From positions 1 to 64,000 of the forward strand of contig NZ_CADIKK010000002.1 of the NCBI RefSeq assembly GCF_902859915.1: a stretch of 64,000 nt of DNA. The letters are read 5' to 3'. This document shows positions 41,526 through 50,822 of this stretch, piece after piece. The translations under genes were made by a program, and so were the position numbers. This stretch comes from Paraburkholderia ultramafica (GTDB lineage: Bacteria > Pseudomonadota > Gammaproteobacteria > Burkholderiales > Burkholderiaceae). The notes beneath the pieces were generated by a model, which saw only the letters and a list, made by a program, of their open reading frames with translations, ran no database searches and was not told the origin of the DNA. Position 1 is the stretch's first letter, and each line of letters begins with the position of its first letter.

Positions 41526-41881
41526 TATGCTGCTCCAAGAAGAAGATTTGCGGCCATTCTTTCGGTCCATCCGCGGCTGAAGTGTGTCCACGTATGCAGG
41601 TTGCGCAGATACCGCAGCCGATAGGCGACGAAGCGCATGACGAACTTCATCGAGTCCGCGCTTTTGACTGCGTCCAGGGTGTCCGGGCCGAACTTGCCAT
41701 CTTCTTTCGCACCGGACGCCTTCTGCATCCACAGCACGACCAGGCCGCCGTTGTAGCCCTGACTGCGCGCGACGCGCGCCGTCACGCCCCACATCGTTTC
41801 GCCACCCGGATCGGCCGGATTGAAGCAGTAACCGCCTTCGTTTCCGATCAGAGCCTTGAATGCGTCTTCGAAGCTGTCCAT
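41525..41881 (-). CDS. GH108-type lysozyme with internal deletion
   Basis: A 118-residue protein. The N-terminus FKALIGNEGGYCFNPADPGG, then WGVTARVARSQGY, is the start of a glycoside hydrolase family 108 domain with the catalytic Glu in NEGGY. The C-terminal half (WMQKASGAKEDGKFGPDTLD and WTHFSRGWTERMAANLL) is the PG_binding_3 part. The segment normally joining them, some 40-50 residues, is missing without a frameshift. The catalytic fold may be damaged. It is coupled to the holin-like gene downstream. Confidence 0.72.
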   Translation of the reverse strand: MDSFEDAFKALIGNEGGYCFNPADPGGETMWGVTARVARSQGYNGGLVVLWMQKASGAKEDGKFGPDTLDAVKSADSMKFVMRFVAYRLRYLRNLHTWTHFSRGWTERMAANLLLGAA

Positions 41882-41935
41882 CGACTATCTCCTCTGCGGC
41901 TGTATGTACGACTTGAACACCGGATGCTTGCACGG

Positions 41936-43423
41936 TTAAGCCTTCGGCATCGCGGTCGATCCGGCTTCGCGTGGTGCTTCAAGTGAGGCTTGAAACGGAA
42001 GTGCTGCGGGCGGATTCGAAACGGGTTTGACTCGCGCACCGGGCTTCGGCGCGTCGGGCTTCGGCGTATCGGGGCCGCCGTCGTCCTGAACCGCGTCGGC
42101 GAGCCGCGCCAGATGACTTTCGCGGGCGGACAATGTGCCCTCGTCGAGCTGCAACGCTTGCGCGTATTTGCGCGAGGCGTCACGCAGATCGCCTTTGCGA
42201 TCGAGTGCGCGGCCCCATTCCGCGTACGACGGCGCCAGATCGGGGCGCAACGCGACAGCACGGGAGAGCTTTTCGATCGCCTCGTCGTATCTGCCGACGC
42301 TGACGAGCGCCTCGCCCCAGTCGTGCAGATTGTCGACGGAGTCCGGTTTCATTCTGTCAGCCTGTTTGAAGGCGTCGAGTGCTTCGGGATAACGATTTGC
42401 ATGCAGCAGCACGTCGCCGAGCAGACGCAGATTCTCAGCCGACTTCGATTTCTCGCTCGCTCCGGCGCGCAATGCGTCGAGTGCGTCGTCGATGCGATGC
42501 TGCTGTTCGAGGGCAATCCCAAGACTTGCGCGCAGCACCGCCGAATGCTTGTACACGGTCAGCGCTTCACGGGTTTGCTGTTCCGCCTCTTTCGATAGCC
42601 CCTGATTGGCGAGCAGCCACGCTTTGCCGGCGAGCGCCCATTCGCCTTGCTCGGACGCGGGCAGTGCCAGCACTTCGTCATAGATCGCGACGATCTCGTT
42701 GTAATCGCAGTGCGCCAGCGAACATTTGGTCTTCTGGACCTGCGTATAGAGATGACTGGCGAGAATGTTCGGCTCGGCGAGACGCATGGCCTTGACCGCG
42801 ATCTCATGCACGAACTTATCCAGATCGCGTCCCTCGAACGGCACCGTGCTCTCGCGCGAGTTGAACGGACCGCCTTCTATCTGCACATGAGCAACATACG
42901 AATCCACGCTGTCGTTCACTTTGGTGATGCCGACATGCACGACCACGTCCGTGCGCTTGAGGACGCCCTTGATGAAGCGGACCGTCGACGCGTAAGACAT
43001 CTCCTGACCGGGAATCTGAATGTCCGGTTGCGCGTCGTTGTCGGTCAACGTGTCGTGGGGAATGGAATCGGCATCCTGACCGATCACCCGCATCGAGGAC
43101 ATGATCCGCTCGGCGAGGAAATTCGACGTGTAGCCGCGCTCCGTTAGCGACTGCGGCGTTTCGACCGGCGGCACCAGCAATTGCCGCGTGAGCACGCCAT
43201 GCAGTACGAGGCAGAAGAAGCCGATGGCGAGCAGCACGACGAGCCACGGAAAAACATACGGCCACAGTTCCTTGGGACAACGGCCGATGAACCACGCGGT
43301 GCGCAACCCGAGCGGCACGAACCCCGCGCAATGGCGACGCCTGCGGCGACTCGCGGCGTTGCCCTGACGGAACGGCCGGCTTCGCCAATTCATGGGCCGG
43401 TTTTGACTCTGCGCACTCGACAT
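41936..43423 (-). CDS. Membrane-anchored TPR protein
   Basis: A 495-residue protein. A basic N-terminus (RPFRQGNAASRRRRRHCAGF) precedes one transmembrane helix (PYVFPWLVVLLAIGFFCLVL) near residue 65. A beta-rich domain follows, then several TPR units in the last 250 residues (GEWALAGKAWLLANQGLSKE, LRLLGDVLLHANRYPEALDA, LHDWGEALVSVGRYDEAIEK). The last 50 residues are Pro/Ala-rich. The function is unknown; TPR repeats suggest a scaffold. GAGGTGTGTC precedes ATG 43423. It lies 54 bases upstream of the lysozyme-like gene and may be co-transcribed with it. Confidence 0.75.
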   Translation of the reverse strand: MSSAQSQNRPMNWRSRPFRQGNAASRRRRRHCAGFVPLGLRTAWFIGRCPKELWPYVFPWLVVLLAIGFFCLVLHGVLTRQLLVPPVETPQSLTERGYTSNFLAERIMSSMRVIGQDADSIPHDTLTDNDAQPDIQIPGQEMSYASTVRFIKGVLKRTDVVVHVGITKVNDSVDSYVAHVQIEGGPFNSRESTVPFEGRDLDKFVHEIAVKAMRLAEPNILASHLYTQVQKTKCSLAHCDYNEIVAIYDEVLALPASEQGEWALAGKAWLLANQGLSKEAEQQTREALTVYKHSAVLRASLGIALEQQHRIDDALDALRAGASEKSKSAENLRLLGDVLLHANRYPEALDAFKQADRMKPDSVDNLHDWGEALVSVGRYDEAIEKLSRAVALRPDLAPSYAEWGRALDRKGDLRDASRKYAQALQLDEGTLSARESHLARLADAVQDDGGPDTPKPDAPKPGARVKPVSNPPAALPFQASLEAPREAGSTAMPKA

Positions 43424-43776
43424 GACACACCTCGTTTCAATCGACGTTGGCAACTGCACGACTGGGGTGGCAGCTTGACACGCATCGACCGTGCCATTGC
43501 GCGCCGGCCCTTATGCGACGGGCGTGCAGGCTTTTACGGGCAGGGCAAGTGCGGAAGAAGTGTTGCGCGCGGGCCAACGGATGCTGGCCAGAAGTTTTCC
43601 GGCAACAGACACAGCGTGGAGGAAAGCCCCACGGCGGAGACGGCAAAAGCGCGATCAGGAAAATCGGCTTCGAGTAGACGCCGCATTCGCTTCGTACTGG
43701 GAGAACGAAGCAAGTGCGGCGTTATTCATGCGACGCCGCGGATAGCCGACGCATCCGGCCATCGCGGCGTGACCTG
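43424..43776. other. Intergenic region with a possible gene fragment
   Basis: I cannot support a full gene here. On the plus strand the frame 43491-43745 contains ATGVQAFTGRASAEEVLRAG and QRMLARSFPAT, which read like real protein, but no ribosome binding site or start is convincing. The rest is highly basic. A decayed gene fragment is possible. Confidence 0.3.
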
Positions 43777-44043
43777 TCAGTTGCCGCCTTTGAACAGTTC
43801 CTGTAAGCGCGCTGCTTCGCCGTTCTTCTGCGATTGCTCGAGCTGCTGATAGACTTCAGCCCGCGTCAATCCCTGCGCATGCGCGGGGCCTCCCGACATC
43901 GACATGGTCGAGGGCTGGCCGCCGACCGCGTCGGCTGCTGTCGGCTGAGCCTGCGCGGTAGTCGGCGCACTGGCGTCCTGGGCGTGCGCTTGCCAGGCGA
44001 ACGCGCAAACGAGTCCGCCTGCGATGATCAAGGCCTTCTTCAT
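43777..44043 (-). CDS. Small exported protein, DUF4148-like
   Basis: An 88-residue protein with signal MKKALIIAGGLVCAFAWQAH-A and a short C-terminal helix-rich part (GLTRAEVYQQLEQSQKNGEA). The LTRAEV...L pattern is that of DUF4148. The middle is Ala/Pro/Thr-rich. ATG 44043 is placed six bases after AAGGAG; an in-frame ATG at 44049 is too close. Predicted periplasmic, function unknown. Confidence 0.7.
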   Translation of the reverse strand: MKKALIIAGGLVCAFAWQAHAQDASAPTTAQAQPTAADAVGGQPSTMSMSGGPAHAQGLTRAEVYQQLEQSQKNGEAARLQELFKGGN

Positions 44044-44419
44044 GTCCATCTCCTTCAAACCTTCGGCGCCGCGCGCGCGACACCTCATTACGAAAGTCCC
44101 GTCAGGCTGGTCGGCAAAACGGCCGGGCGACCTGGCGTGACACGGGGCGCGGACGATCACCGGCTTCCTTGTCGAATGCCGGGCAGCGCACCAGAGAGAT
44201 GCGGCATCGAACGGATTCGGATAGCAAGGAAAGGTGCGTGCTGAGGCTTCGCTGTCCGGAGACGTACAGGGAGCCGGTTTGTCTGCGCCATGTGAGGGAG
44301 ACGGCGAGGTGGCAGTCAAATTAAAGTATTAATCAGCCATCCTGAATGGGTGTATGGCGGAAATTGGAAAGATGCAGGTGGCGTCTCGATGTTGCCTTAC
44401 TTACCTCTTTCACGCTGCA
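44044..44419. other. Intergenic region, nothing recognised
   Basis: 376 bases with no credible gene. The part nearest 44300-44420 is AT-rich. It should hold the promoter of the small exported protein gene on the minus strand. Confidence 0.4.
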
Positions 44420-44456
44420 TAAAAAAATGCCGTTCAGTCATTGACTGAACGGCATT
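44420..44456 (-). terminator. Intrinsic terminator of the ABC transporter operon
   Basis: A 15-base perfect stem (44426-44440 with 44442-44456, arms AATGCCGTTCAGTCA) is followed on the minus strand by a run of seven T residues. It lies about 40 bases beyond the permease stop codon. Confidence 0.92.
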
Positions 44457-44497
44457 GAACTCTGTCGCCGTGTACTACACGGCCCGCCACGGCTCGC

Positions 44498-45361
44498 TTA
44501 AACCGCTGCCGGCCGCCACTTCAACAGGCGCTGTTCGATTGCGGTCAACAGATAGTCGGCAGCTAGTGCGACCACAGCCAACACAATCATCGCCGCGAAC
44601 ACGCCGCTCGCATTGAAGGCGCCTTGCGCGGTGGAGATCAACAGGCCGATACCTTGCTTCGAGCCGAGAAACTCGCCGACCACCGCACCGACCAGCGCGA
44701 ATCCGAAGCTCACATGCAGGCTGGCGAGAATCCAGCTCAGTGCCGATGGAATCACCACTGAAGTCGTCACCTGACGGCGCGACGCGCCGAGAATCTGCGC
44801 ATTCGCGATCATGTAGCGATCGGCTTCACGCACACCCTGGAAAGCGTTGGCGAACACGACGAAGAACACCATCACGACCGCCAGCGCCACCTTCGACGCC
44901 ATCCCGAGACCCAGCGCAATCACGAACACCGAGCCGAGCACCACGCGCGGGATCGAGTTGGCGATCTTGATGTAGAGGCTGAATACATCAGACAACAACT
45001 TGTTGCGGCCGAGCACGATGCCGCAGAAGATGCCGGCCACGGAACCGATAATGAAGCCGAGTCCGGTTTCTTCGAGCGTGACCCACACCTGCGTGAGCAG
45101 CGGACCTTGCGAGGTGCCGTTCACGAACCAGTCGACAATCTGATCGAAAATCGCGGTCGGCATGGAGAAGAAGAACGGATCGATCCACTTCAGGCGCGCG
45201 GACAATTCCCATCCGCCGAGTACGACCACCAGCACGAGAATGCGCAGCGTGATCACCAGCGCATGACGTTGCCGGATGCGTTTTTGCGCGACGCGTTCGA
45301 CATGGGCGAGCGACGCGGTGTCGATGCCCGACGGCATCATCTGTTGAGAGGTAGTAGACAT
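44498..45361 (-). CDS. ABC transporter permease, SsuC/TauC (NitT/TauT) family
   Basis: A 287-residue inner-membrane protein with about six helices, including LVITLRILVLVVVLGGWELS near the N-terminus. The BPD_transp_1 signature is IPRVVLGSVFVIALGLGMAS, and EFLGSKQGIGLLI lies toward the C-terminus. It is the last gene of a binding protein-ATPase-permease operon (46213, 45378, 44498) on the minus strand. The family imports sulphonates, taurine, nitrate or related organic anions. Confidence 0.9.
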   Translation of the reverse strand: MSTTSQQMMPSGIDTASLAHVERVAQKRIRQRHALVITLRILVLVVVLGGWELSARLKWIDPFFFSMPTAIFDQIVDWFVNGTSQGPLLTQVWVTLEETGLGFIIGSVAGIFCGIVLGRNKLLSDVFSLYIKIANSIPRVVLGSVFVIALGLGMASKVALAVVMVFFVVFANAFQGVREADRYMIANAQILGASRRQVTTSVVIPSALSWILASLHVSFGFALVGAVVGEFLGSKQGIGLLISTAQGAFNASGVFAAMIVLAVVALAADYLLTAIEQRLLKWRPAAV

Positions 45362-45377
45362 GTTTGCCGTTCCTTGA

Positions 45378-46172
45378 TTAACCGATCTGCACTTCTTCGC
45401 GCAGGTCGTGCCAGATGTCGCGCGAGATTTCGATGAAACGCGGGTCGTAGCGAACCTCCGACGTGACGCGCGGACGCGGCAGATCGATTTCGTACACCTT
45501 CTTCAGCGTTGCGGGGCGCGCGGTCAGCACGAACACGCGGTCGGCGAGCGCAATCGCTTCTTCGAGATCGTGCGTGACGAACACCACCGAGCCGGCGCCG
45601 CCCCACAATTGCAGCAGTTCGTCCTGCATCAACGTGCGCGTTTGCATGTCGAGCGCCGAGAAGGGCTCGTCCATCAGCAGAATTTCCGGCTTGTTGATGA
45701 AGGTCTGCGCGAGCGCGACGCGCTTGCGCATGCCGCCGGACAGTTGATGCGGATAGTGCTTGCCGAACTTGTCGAGGCCCACGCGGCGCAGCCATTCGTT
45801 GGCTTCGTCGTACGCGGCCGATTTCGACCGGCCGCGATACAGCGGGCCGGCGGCCACGTTGTCGAGCACCGAGCGCCACGGGAACACGGCATCGGCCTGG
45901 AACACGAAGCCGATGCGTGGGTCGATGCCATCCACCGGCGCACCCATCACGCGCACTTCGCCAGTGGTGGGCTTCAACAAGCCGGTGATCATGCTGAGGG
46001 TGGTGGATTTGCCGCAACCCGTCGGGCCGACTACCGCGACGAATTCGCCGCGCGCCACCGACATGCTGAAGTCGCGCAACGCGATCGTCGCCTTGCCGTC
46101 CGGAGAAATGAAACGGCACGACACGTTGCGCATCTCGATCGCTGGCGTATCGCGTGACATAGGTTGATTCAT
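45378..46172 (-). CDS. ABC transporter ATPase, SsuB/TauB family
   Basis: A 264-residue ATPase: Walker A GPTGCGKST, Q-loop FVFQADAVFPWRSV, signature LSGGMRKRVALAQTF, Walker B ILLMDEPFSALD, and H-loop VVFVTHDLEEAI. It energises the adjacent permease. It sits 16 bases before the permease gene and 40 bases after the binding-protein gene, so all three are one operon. The FQADAVFPW variation is typical of the NitT/TauT group. Confidence 0.92.
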   Translation of the reverse strand: MNQPMSRDTPAIEMRNVSCRFISPDGKATIALRDFSMSVARGEFVAVVGPTGCGKSTTLSMITGLLKPTTGEVRVMGAPVDGIDPRIGFVFQADAVFPWRSVLDNVAAGPLYRGRSKSAAYDEANEWLRRVGLDKFGKHYPHQLSGGMRKRVALAQTFINKPEILLMDEPFSALDMQTRTLMQDELLQLWGGAGSVVFVTHDLEEAIALADRVFVLTARPATLKKVYEIDLPRPRVTSEVRYDPRFIEISRDIWHDLREEVQIG

Positions 46173-46212
46173 CGGCTGGTGCCTCGCTGTTCTCGTGATG
46201 TTGAAGATGACG

Positions 46213-47232
46213 TTACTTCGCCGCGGTCTTGACCGGCGCCGACACGTAGTCGTTGGTGTAGGTCTTGGCGAGATCGATGTGCTTGCCCTTCACCGAAGGA
46301 TTGAACGCCGACAGTACTTTCAGCACGGTATCCGGGCCGTCGACGGGCATCTTGCCGTCCTTCGTGAACATCGGCAGCGACGCCTTCAGCGCGCCGACGT
46401 ACAGGTCCTTGTTGTTGCCGTAGTAGTCCTTCGGCATCTTCGCGGCGATCTCTTCCGCGCTATGCGCCGATATGAAGTTCAGCGTTCTGGCGAAAGCGTG
46501 CGAGAGCTTCGCGGCATCGTCCTTGTGCGACTCGGCCCATGCGCGCTGCACGTAGAAGCTCGAAGCCGGATACGTGCCGCCGAGCGCGGCGCGCGTGCCT
46601 TCCAGCGTGCGCATGTCGACCAGTACCTTGGCGTCGCCGGTCTTCAGCAGTTGCGAGACGGTCGGCTCGGTCGTCATGCCCGCGTCGATACGGTTCTGCT
46701 TGATGGCCGCGATAAAGCTGTTGTCCGCGCCCACCGGCAGCAGCGTGTATTGCGTCGACGGCACGCCCGCGCGTTGCGCGAGGTATTGCGTGAGGAAGCT
46801 CGTCGACGAGCCGAGCCCGGTCACGCCGAGGGTCTTGCCCTTCGAATCGGCCATGCCTTTGAACGTGTCGGCCGCTTTGGTGGAGACCATTTCCACTTCA
46901 CCCGGCACCTGGCCGAAGATCACCAGCGCCTGCACTTCCTTGCCCTTGCTCTGCAGATCGATCGTGTGGTCGTAGAAGCCCACCACGCCTTGCACCGCGC
47001 CCGCGAGCAGCTCGTTTTCCGCGTCGACGCCCGCCGGTTGCGAGAGGATCTCGACGTCGAGGCCTTCGTCCTTGAAGTAGCCGAGCTGTTCGGTGAGCTT
47101 GGCCGGCAGATAGATGATCTTGGTGGCGCCGCCTACCATGATGGTGAGCTTTTCGGCGTGAGCGGCGGCTGAAGCGGCAGCAAGAGTGAACGCAACACCT
47201 GACACAGCGACAATCTGGCGCAAGGTACGCAT
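46213..47232 (-). CDS. ABC transporter substrate-binding protein (SsuA/TauA/NMT1-like), copy 1
   Basis: A 339-residue periplasmic protein with signal peptide (QIVAVSGVAFTLAAASAAAH-A). TIMVGGATKIIYLPAKLTEQ, GYFKDEGLDVEILSQPAGVD and GAVQGVVGFYDHTI are typical of NMT1/SsuA domains. It is the first gene of the ABC operon. A very similar protein is encoded at 49718 on the other strand, with TIMVGGATK replaced by VIMVGGITK. The ligand is unknown; an aromatic or sulphonated anion is plausible. It diverges from the response regulator gene. Confidence 0.9.
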   Translation of the reverse strand: MRTLRQIVAVSGVAFTLAAASAAAHAEKLTIMVGGATKIIYLPAKLTEQLGYFKDEGLDVEILSQPAGVDAENELLAGAVQGVVGFYDHTIDLQSKGKEVQALVIFGQVPGEVEMVSTKAADTFKGMADSKGKTLGVTGLGSSTSFLTQYLAQRAGVPSTQYTLLPVGADNSFIAAIKQNRIDAGMTTEPTVSQLLKTGDAKVLVDMRTLEGTRAALGGTYPASSFYVQRAWAESHKDDAAKLSHAFARTLNFISAHSAEEIAAKMPKDYYGNNKDLYVGALKASLPMFTKDGKMPVDGPDTVLKVLSAFNPSVKGKHIDLAKTYTNDYVSAPVKTAAK

Positions 47233-47502
47233 GAAGCAGTCTCCTTAGGTTTGGTCGCCGCGGCTATGGCGTGCGGCGCTTTCTGGGTGAATGACGGCGA
47301 TTATAAAAATCGGAAACCTTCTGGCAGCTTTCGGGGAGGCGGGCAAATCATGGGTGTTAACCCGCAACCTCGCCGCAACTTCGTTGAAACCCCAGCGCAG
47401 CCGTGCCGCAGGCGCGCAAACGTATGCCGCAAACCACACGTGAAGCGCGCAAACCCCTTGTTTTACGGCACAATCGACGGCCTGACTTTTGCCGTTCCCG
47501 CC

Positions 47503-48180
47503 ATGAAGCTGCTGCTGATCGAAGACAATCCCACGCTGGCGCACTGGCTCGCGAAAATGCTGGAGCGGGAGGCGTTCGCGCTCGACGCGGTGCAGGACGG
47601 CGACGCGGCCGACGGCCTGCTGCGCACCAATCACTACGACGTGATCCTGCTCGACCTGAATCTGCCGAAGCTGTCGGGCAAGAACGTGCTGCGCCGCTTG
47701 CGTCAGCGCGGCGACGCAACGCCGGTGCTGATTCTGACGGCGAGCGGCTCGATCGACGAAAAGGTCGAGCTGCTCGGCGCCGGTGCGGACGACTACCTGG
47801 TCAAGCCATTCGAAGTGCGCGAGCTGATCGCGCGGATCAAGGTGGCGATCCGCCGCCAGTCGCCGTCGAAGGCGAGCGAGGTGGTGTGCGGTGATCTTGC
47901 GTTCGACATCGACACACGCCAGTTCACGCTGAAGGGCGCACCGCTGAACGTCACGCCGCGCGAGCGTTCGGTGCTCGAAGCGCTGATCCTGCGCCTGGGC
48001 AAAACGGTGACGAAGCCCGCGCTGGTCGATGCGATCTTCACGCTCGCGGACGAGCCGAGCGAGGACGCGGTCGAAATCTACATCTCGCGTTTGCGCAAGA
48101 AACTCGACGGCAGCTCGGCGGCGATCGTCACGCTGCGCGGGCTCGGCTATCTGCTGCGCAAGAAAGACGATGACCAATAG
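47503..48180 (+). CDS. OmpR-family response regulator (TctD/QseB-like)
   Basis: A 225-residue protein with a receiver domain (MKLLLIEDNPTLAHWLAKML; phosphoacceptor Asp in DVILLDLNLPKLSG; Lys in DDYLVKPFE) and a winged-helix trans_reg_C domain (LTPRERSVLEAL-like segment NVTPRERSVLEALILRLG). It overlaps the sensor kinase gene by 11 bases. It is divergent from the ABC operon, which it probably regulates. Confidence 0.9.
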   Translation: MKLLLIEDNPTLAHWLAKMLEREAFALDAVQDGDAADGLLRTNHYDVILLDLNLPKLSGKNVLRRLRQRGDATPVLILTASGSIDEKVELLGAGADDYLVKPFEVRELIARIKVAIRRQSPSKASEVVCGDLAFDIDTRQFTLKGAPLNVTPRERSVLEALILRLGKTVTKPALVDAIFTLADEPSEDAVEIYISRLRKKLDGSSAAIVTLRGLGYLLRKKDDDQ

Positions 48181-49564
48181 CCTGCGGATGCGCCTGCTGT
48201 GGTGGCTGCTGGTGCCGCTCGCGTTATATGTGTTCGTGACCGGCAAGGCCGAATACGACAACGCGCGGCGTACGGCGGATCTGGTGCAGGACAATCAGCT
48301 GATCTCGTCGGCGCGGATGATCGCCGGTGAAGTTGAATGGATGGACGGCTTTTTGCGCGTCGACGTGCCGCCCGCCGCGCTCGAGGTGTTCGTGTCGCCG
48401 TATCGCGACCAGGTGTTCTACAGCGTGCGCGTCGACGACGGACGGCTGCTCGCGGGCACGCCGGATTTCCCGCCGCGTGCGCTGCAGGCGCCGGACACGC
48501 CGGACCATTACGACACCGTGCTGCAAGGCCAGCCGGTGCGCGCGGTCGGCCTCGTGCGGCTGATGTACGACAGTGGCGCGACGCGCCGCGTGCGGGTCAC
48601 GGTCGGCAAAACGGTGCGTTCGCGCGACGCCATGGCTCAGCAATTGTGGCAGCCGCAACTGGTGCGGCAGCTCGAAATGATCGCGCTCGCGGTCGCGCTG
48701 GTGTGCATCGGACTGACGTTCGAATTGCGGCCGCTGATCAAAGTGAAAGAGGAAGTTGCCGACCGCGACCCGATGCAGCTCGAACCGATTCGCGTCGAAC
48801 ATCTGCACACCGAATTGCGGCCGATCGTCGAAGCGATCAATCAGTGCATCGCGCGGCTCGGCGTGCAGGTGGCCGCGCAACGGCGTTTCATCGCCGACGC
48901 CGCGCACCAGTTGCGCACGCCGCTCACGCTGCTCGGCACGCAGTTGCAGTTCGCGCGGCAGCAGGACGGCCTGAATCCCGCGCTCGACGAAGCGCTTGCC
49001 GCGATGCATCGGAGCAATCGTTCGATGGTCGGGCTAACCAACAAGCTACTGTTGCTGGCGCAGGCCGAAGCCGCCGACAACACGCAGCTCGCCGTGGAAA
49101 CCGTGGACCTGGTGCCGTTGGCGATGGAAGTCGTGGAGGACCTCGCGCTGCTCGCCCAGGCTCGCAACATCGATCTGGGCGCCGAACTGAACGGCGCCGC
49201 GCCGGTGGCCGGGCATCGCGGGATGCTGCAGGCGCTGATCGCCAATCTCGCGGAGAACGCGATTCGCTACACCGACAGCGGCGGCCACGTCACGGTGGCG
49301 GTCAATGCCGACGCCGCTACCGTCACCGTGAGCGTGCTCGACGACGGCCCCGGCATTCCGGCCGAATCGCGCAGCCGGGTGTTCGAACCGTTCTTCCGGG
49401 CGTCGACGGATACGGAGGGCACCGGCCTGGGGCTCGCCATCGTGCGTGAGATTGCCGACGCCCATCACGGCGAGATCAGCCTCAAAGCGGGCGAGGGCGG
49501 CAAGGGCGTGCACATCGGCGTGTCGTTTCCGCGTGCCAGCGCGCAGCGGCCTCAGATGCCCTAG
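48170..49564 (+). CDS. Sensor histidine kinase, TctE-like
   Basis: A 464-residue inner-membrane kinase. Two N-terminal helices (LLWWLLVPLALYVFVTG and MIALAVALVCIGLTF) bracket a periplasmic 2CSK_N-like sensor (about 30-165). The H box is DAAHQLRTPLTLL, followed by NLAENAIRYTDSGG (N box), DDGPGIPAESRS and TGLGLAIVREIADAHH. The start at 48170 overlaps the response regulator stop. It likely senses the anion carried by the neighbouring ABC system. Its first 50 residues recur at 50823 in a damaged copy. Confidence 0.9.
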   Translation: MTNSLRMRLLWWLLVPLALYVFVTGKAEYDNARRTADLVQDNQLISSARMIAGEVEWMDGFLRVDVPPAALEVFVSPYRDQVFYSVRVDDGRLLAGTPDFPPRALQAPDTPDHYDTVLQGQPVRAVGLVRLMYDSGATRRVRVTVGKTVRSRDAMAQQLWQPQLVRQLEMIALAVALVCIGLTFELRPLIKVKEEVADRDPMQLEPIRVEHLHTELRPIVEAINQCIARLGVQVAAQRRFIADAAHQLRTPLTLLGTQLQFARQQDGLNPALDEALAAMHRSNRSMVGLTNKLLLLAQAEAADNTQLAVETVDLVPLAMEVVEDLALLAQARNIDLGAELNGAAPVAGHRGMLQALIANLAENAIRYTDSGGHVTVAVNADAATVTVSVLDDGPGIPAESRSRVFEPFFRASTDTEGTGLGLAIVREIADAHHGEISLKAGEGGKGVHIGVSFPRASAQRPQMP

Positions 49565-49717
49565 GTCCGCCGCGCTAGAAATTACTCGGGACAAACCCGC
49601 AATCAGAACGAGAAACGCAGCGGCGAAAGCTTGGAGAAGGACTCACGCCGCTGGAATTTGGGGAGGCGATCCCTCGGGCGCCCGCCGCGGATGCGGAGCA
49701 CAACGGAGACACCCACA

Positions 49718-50758
49718 ATGAACCGTCCCTTGACGCGCCTGTCGTGCGCCGTCCATGCCGTTGTCGCGGCAGTGCTCACGCTCGGCCTGTTCGCGCGACC
49801 GGCGGTGCCGGTCCGGGCGGCCGCGCCCGAGAAAGTCGTCATCATGGTGGGCGGCATCACCAAGTTCGTCTATCTGCCGGCGCGCCTGGCCGAGCAGCTT
49901 GGCTACTTCAAGGAGGAAGGGCTCGACGTCGAGCTGCAGTCGCAACCGGCGGGCGTCGACGCGGAAACCGAATTGCTCGCGGGCGCGGTGCAAGGCGTGG
50001 TGGGCTTCTACGACCACACGATCACTCTGCAAGCAAAGGGCAAGGAAGTGCAGGCGATCGTGGTGTTCGGCCACGTGCCGGGCGAAGTGGTGATGGTGGC
50101 GCCCAAGGCCGCCGATTCGATCAGAAGCATGGCTGACGTCAAGGGTAGAACGCTCGGTGTGACCGGGCTCGGGTCGTCGACGAGCTTTCTCACGCAGTAC
50201 CTCGCGCAACGCGCGGGCGTGCCGTCCACGCAATACACACTGCTGCCCGTCGGTGCGGACAACAGCTTTATCGCGGCGCTCAAACAAGGGCGCATCGACG
50301 CCGGCATGACGACCGAGCCGACCGTCTCGCAACTGCTGAAGACCGGCGGCGCCAGGGTGCTGGTCGACATGCGCAATGTCGACGGCACGCGCGCCGCGCT
50401 CGGCGGCACGTATCCCGCCGCGAGCCTGTATATGCAGAGCACGTGGCTCGACAAGCATCCTCAGGAAGCCGCCAAACTCGCGCGCGCCTTCGTCAAGACG
50501 CTGCAATACCTGCATACGCACAGCGCCGAAGAAATCGCCGCACACATGCCGAAGGACTACATCGGCAACGACAAGGCGCTCTATGTGAGCGCGCTGAAGG
50601 CGTCGCTGCCGATTTACACGGTCGACGGCAAGATGCCCGCCGATGGACCGCCGACGGTGCTCAATGTGCTATCGGGTTTCAATCCGTCGGTGCAGGGGCG
50701 TCACATCGACTTGTCGCGGACCTTCACCAATCAGTTTGTCAATGACGTGAAGCCTTGA
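49718..50758 (+). CDS. ABC transporter substrate-binding protein (SsuA/TauA/NMT1-like), copy 2
   Basis: A 346-residue protein with signal peptide (VVAAVLTLGLFARPAVPVRA). It is a close paralogue of the protein at 46213, identical over long stretches such as TGLGSSTSFLTQYLAQRAGV and YTLLPVGADNSFIAA. No ATPase or permease gene follows, so it would have to share the transporter of copy 1 or serve as a sensor accessory. It lies 153 bases after the sensor kinase on the same strand. Confidence 0.88.
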   Translation: MNRPLTRLSCAVHAVVAAVLTLGLFARPAVPVRAAAPEKVVIMVGGITKFVYLPARLAEQLGYFKEEGLDVELQSQPAGVDAETELLAGAVQGVVGFYDHTITLQAKGKEVQAIVVFGHVPGEVVMVAPKAADSIRSMADVKGRTLGVTGLGSSTSFLTQYLAQRAGVPSTQYTLLPVGADNSFIAALKQGRIDAGMTTEPTVSQLLKTGGARVLVDMRNVDGTRAALGGTYPAASLYMQSTWLDKHPQEAAKLARAFVKTLQYLHTHSAEEIAAHMPKDYIGNDKALYVSALKASLPIYTVDGKMPADGPPTVLNVLSGFNPSVQGRHIDLSRTFTNQFVNDVKP

Positions 50759-50822
50759 GAGGAAGCCGGCCGCGCGGCCCGATCGATGCGCGCCAGCCTG
50801 CAGAAGAGAGGATCGACGCATC

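Noticed and set aside
40833..41881. Prophage
   Set aside because: Only a holin-like and a shortened lysozyme-like gene are present. No integrase, capsid, tail or terminase gene is seen.
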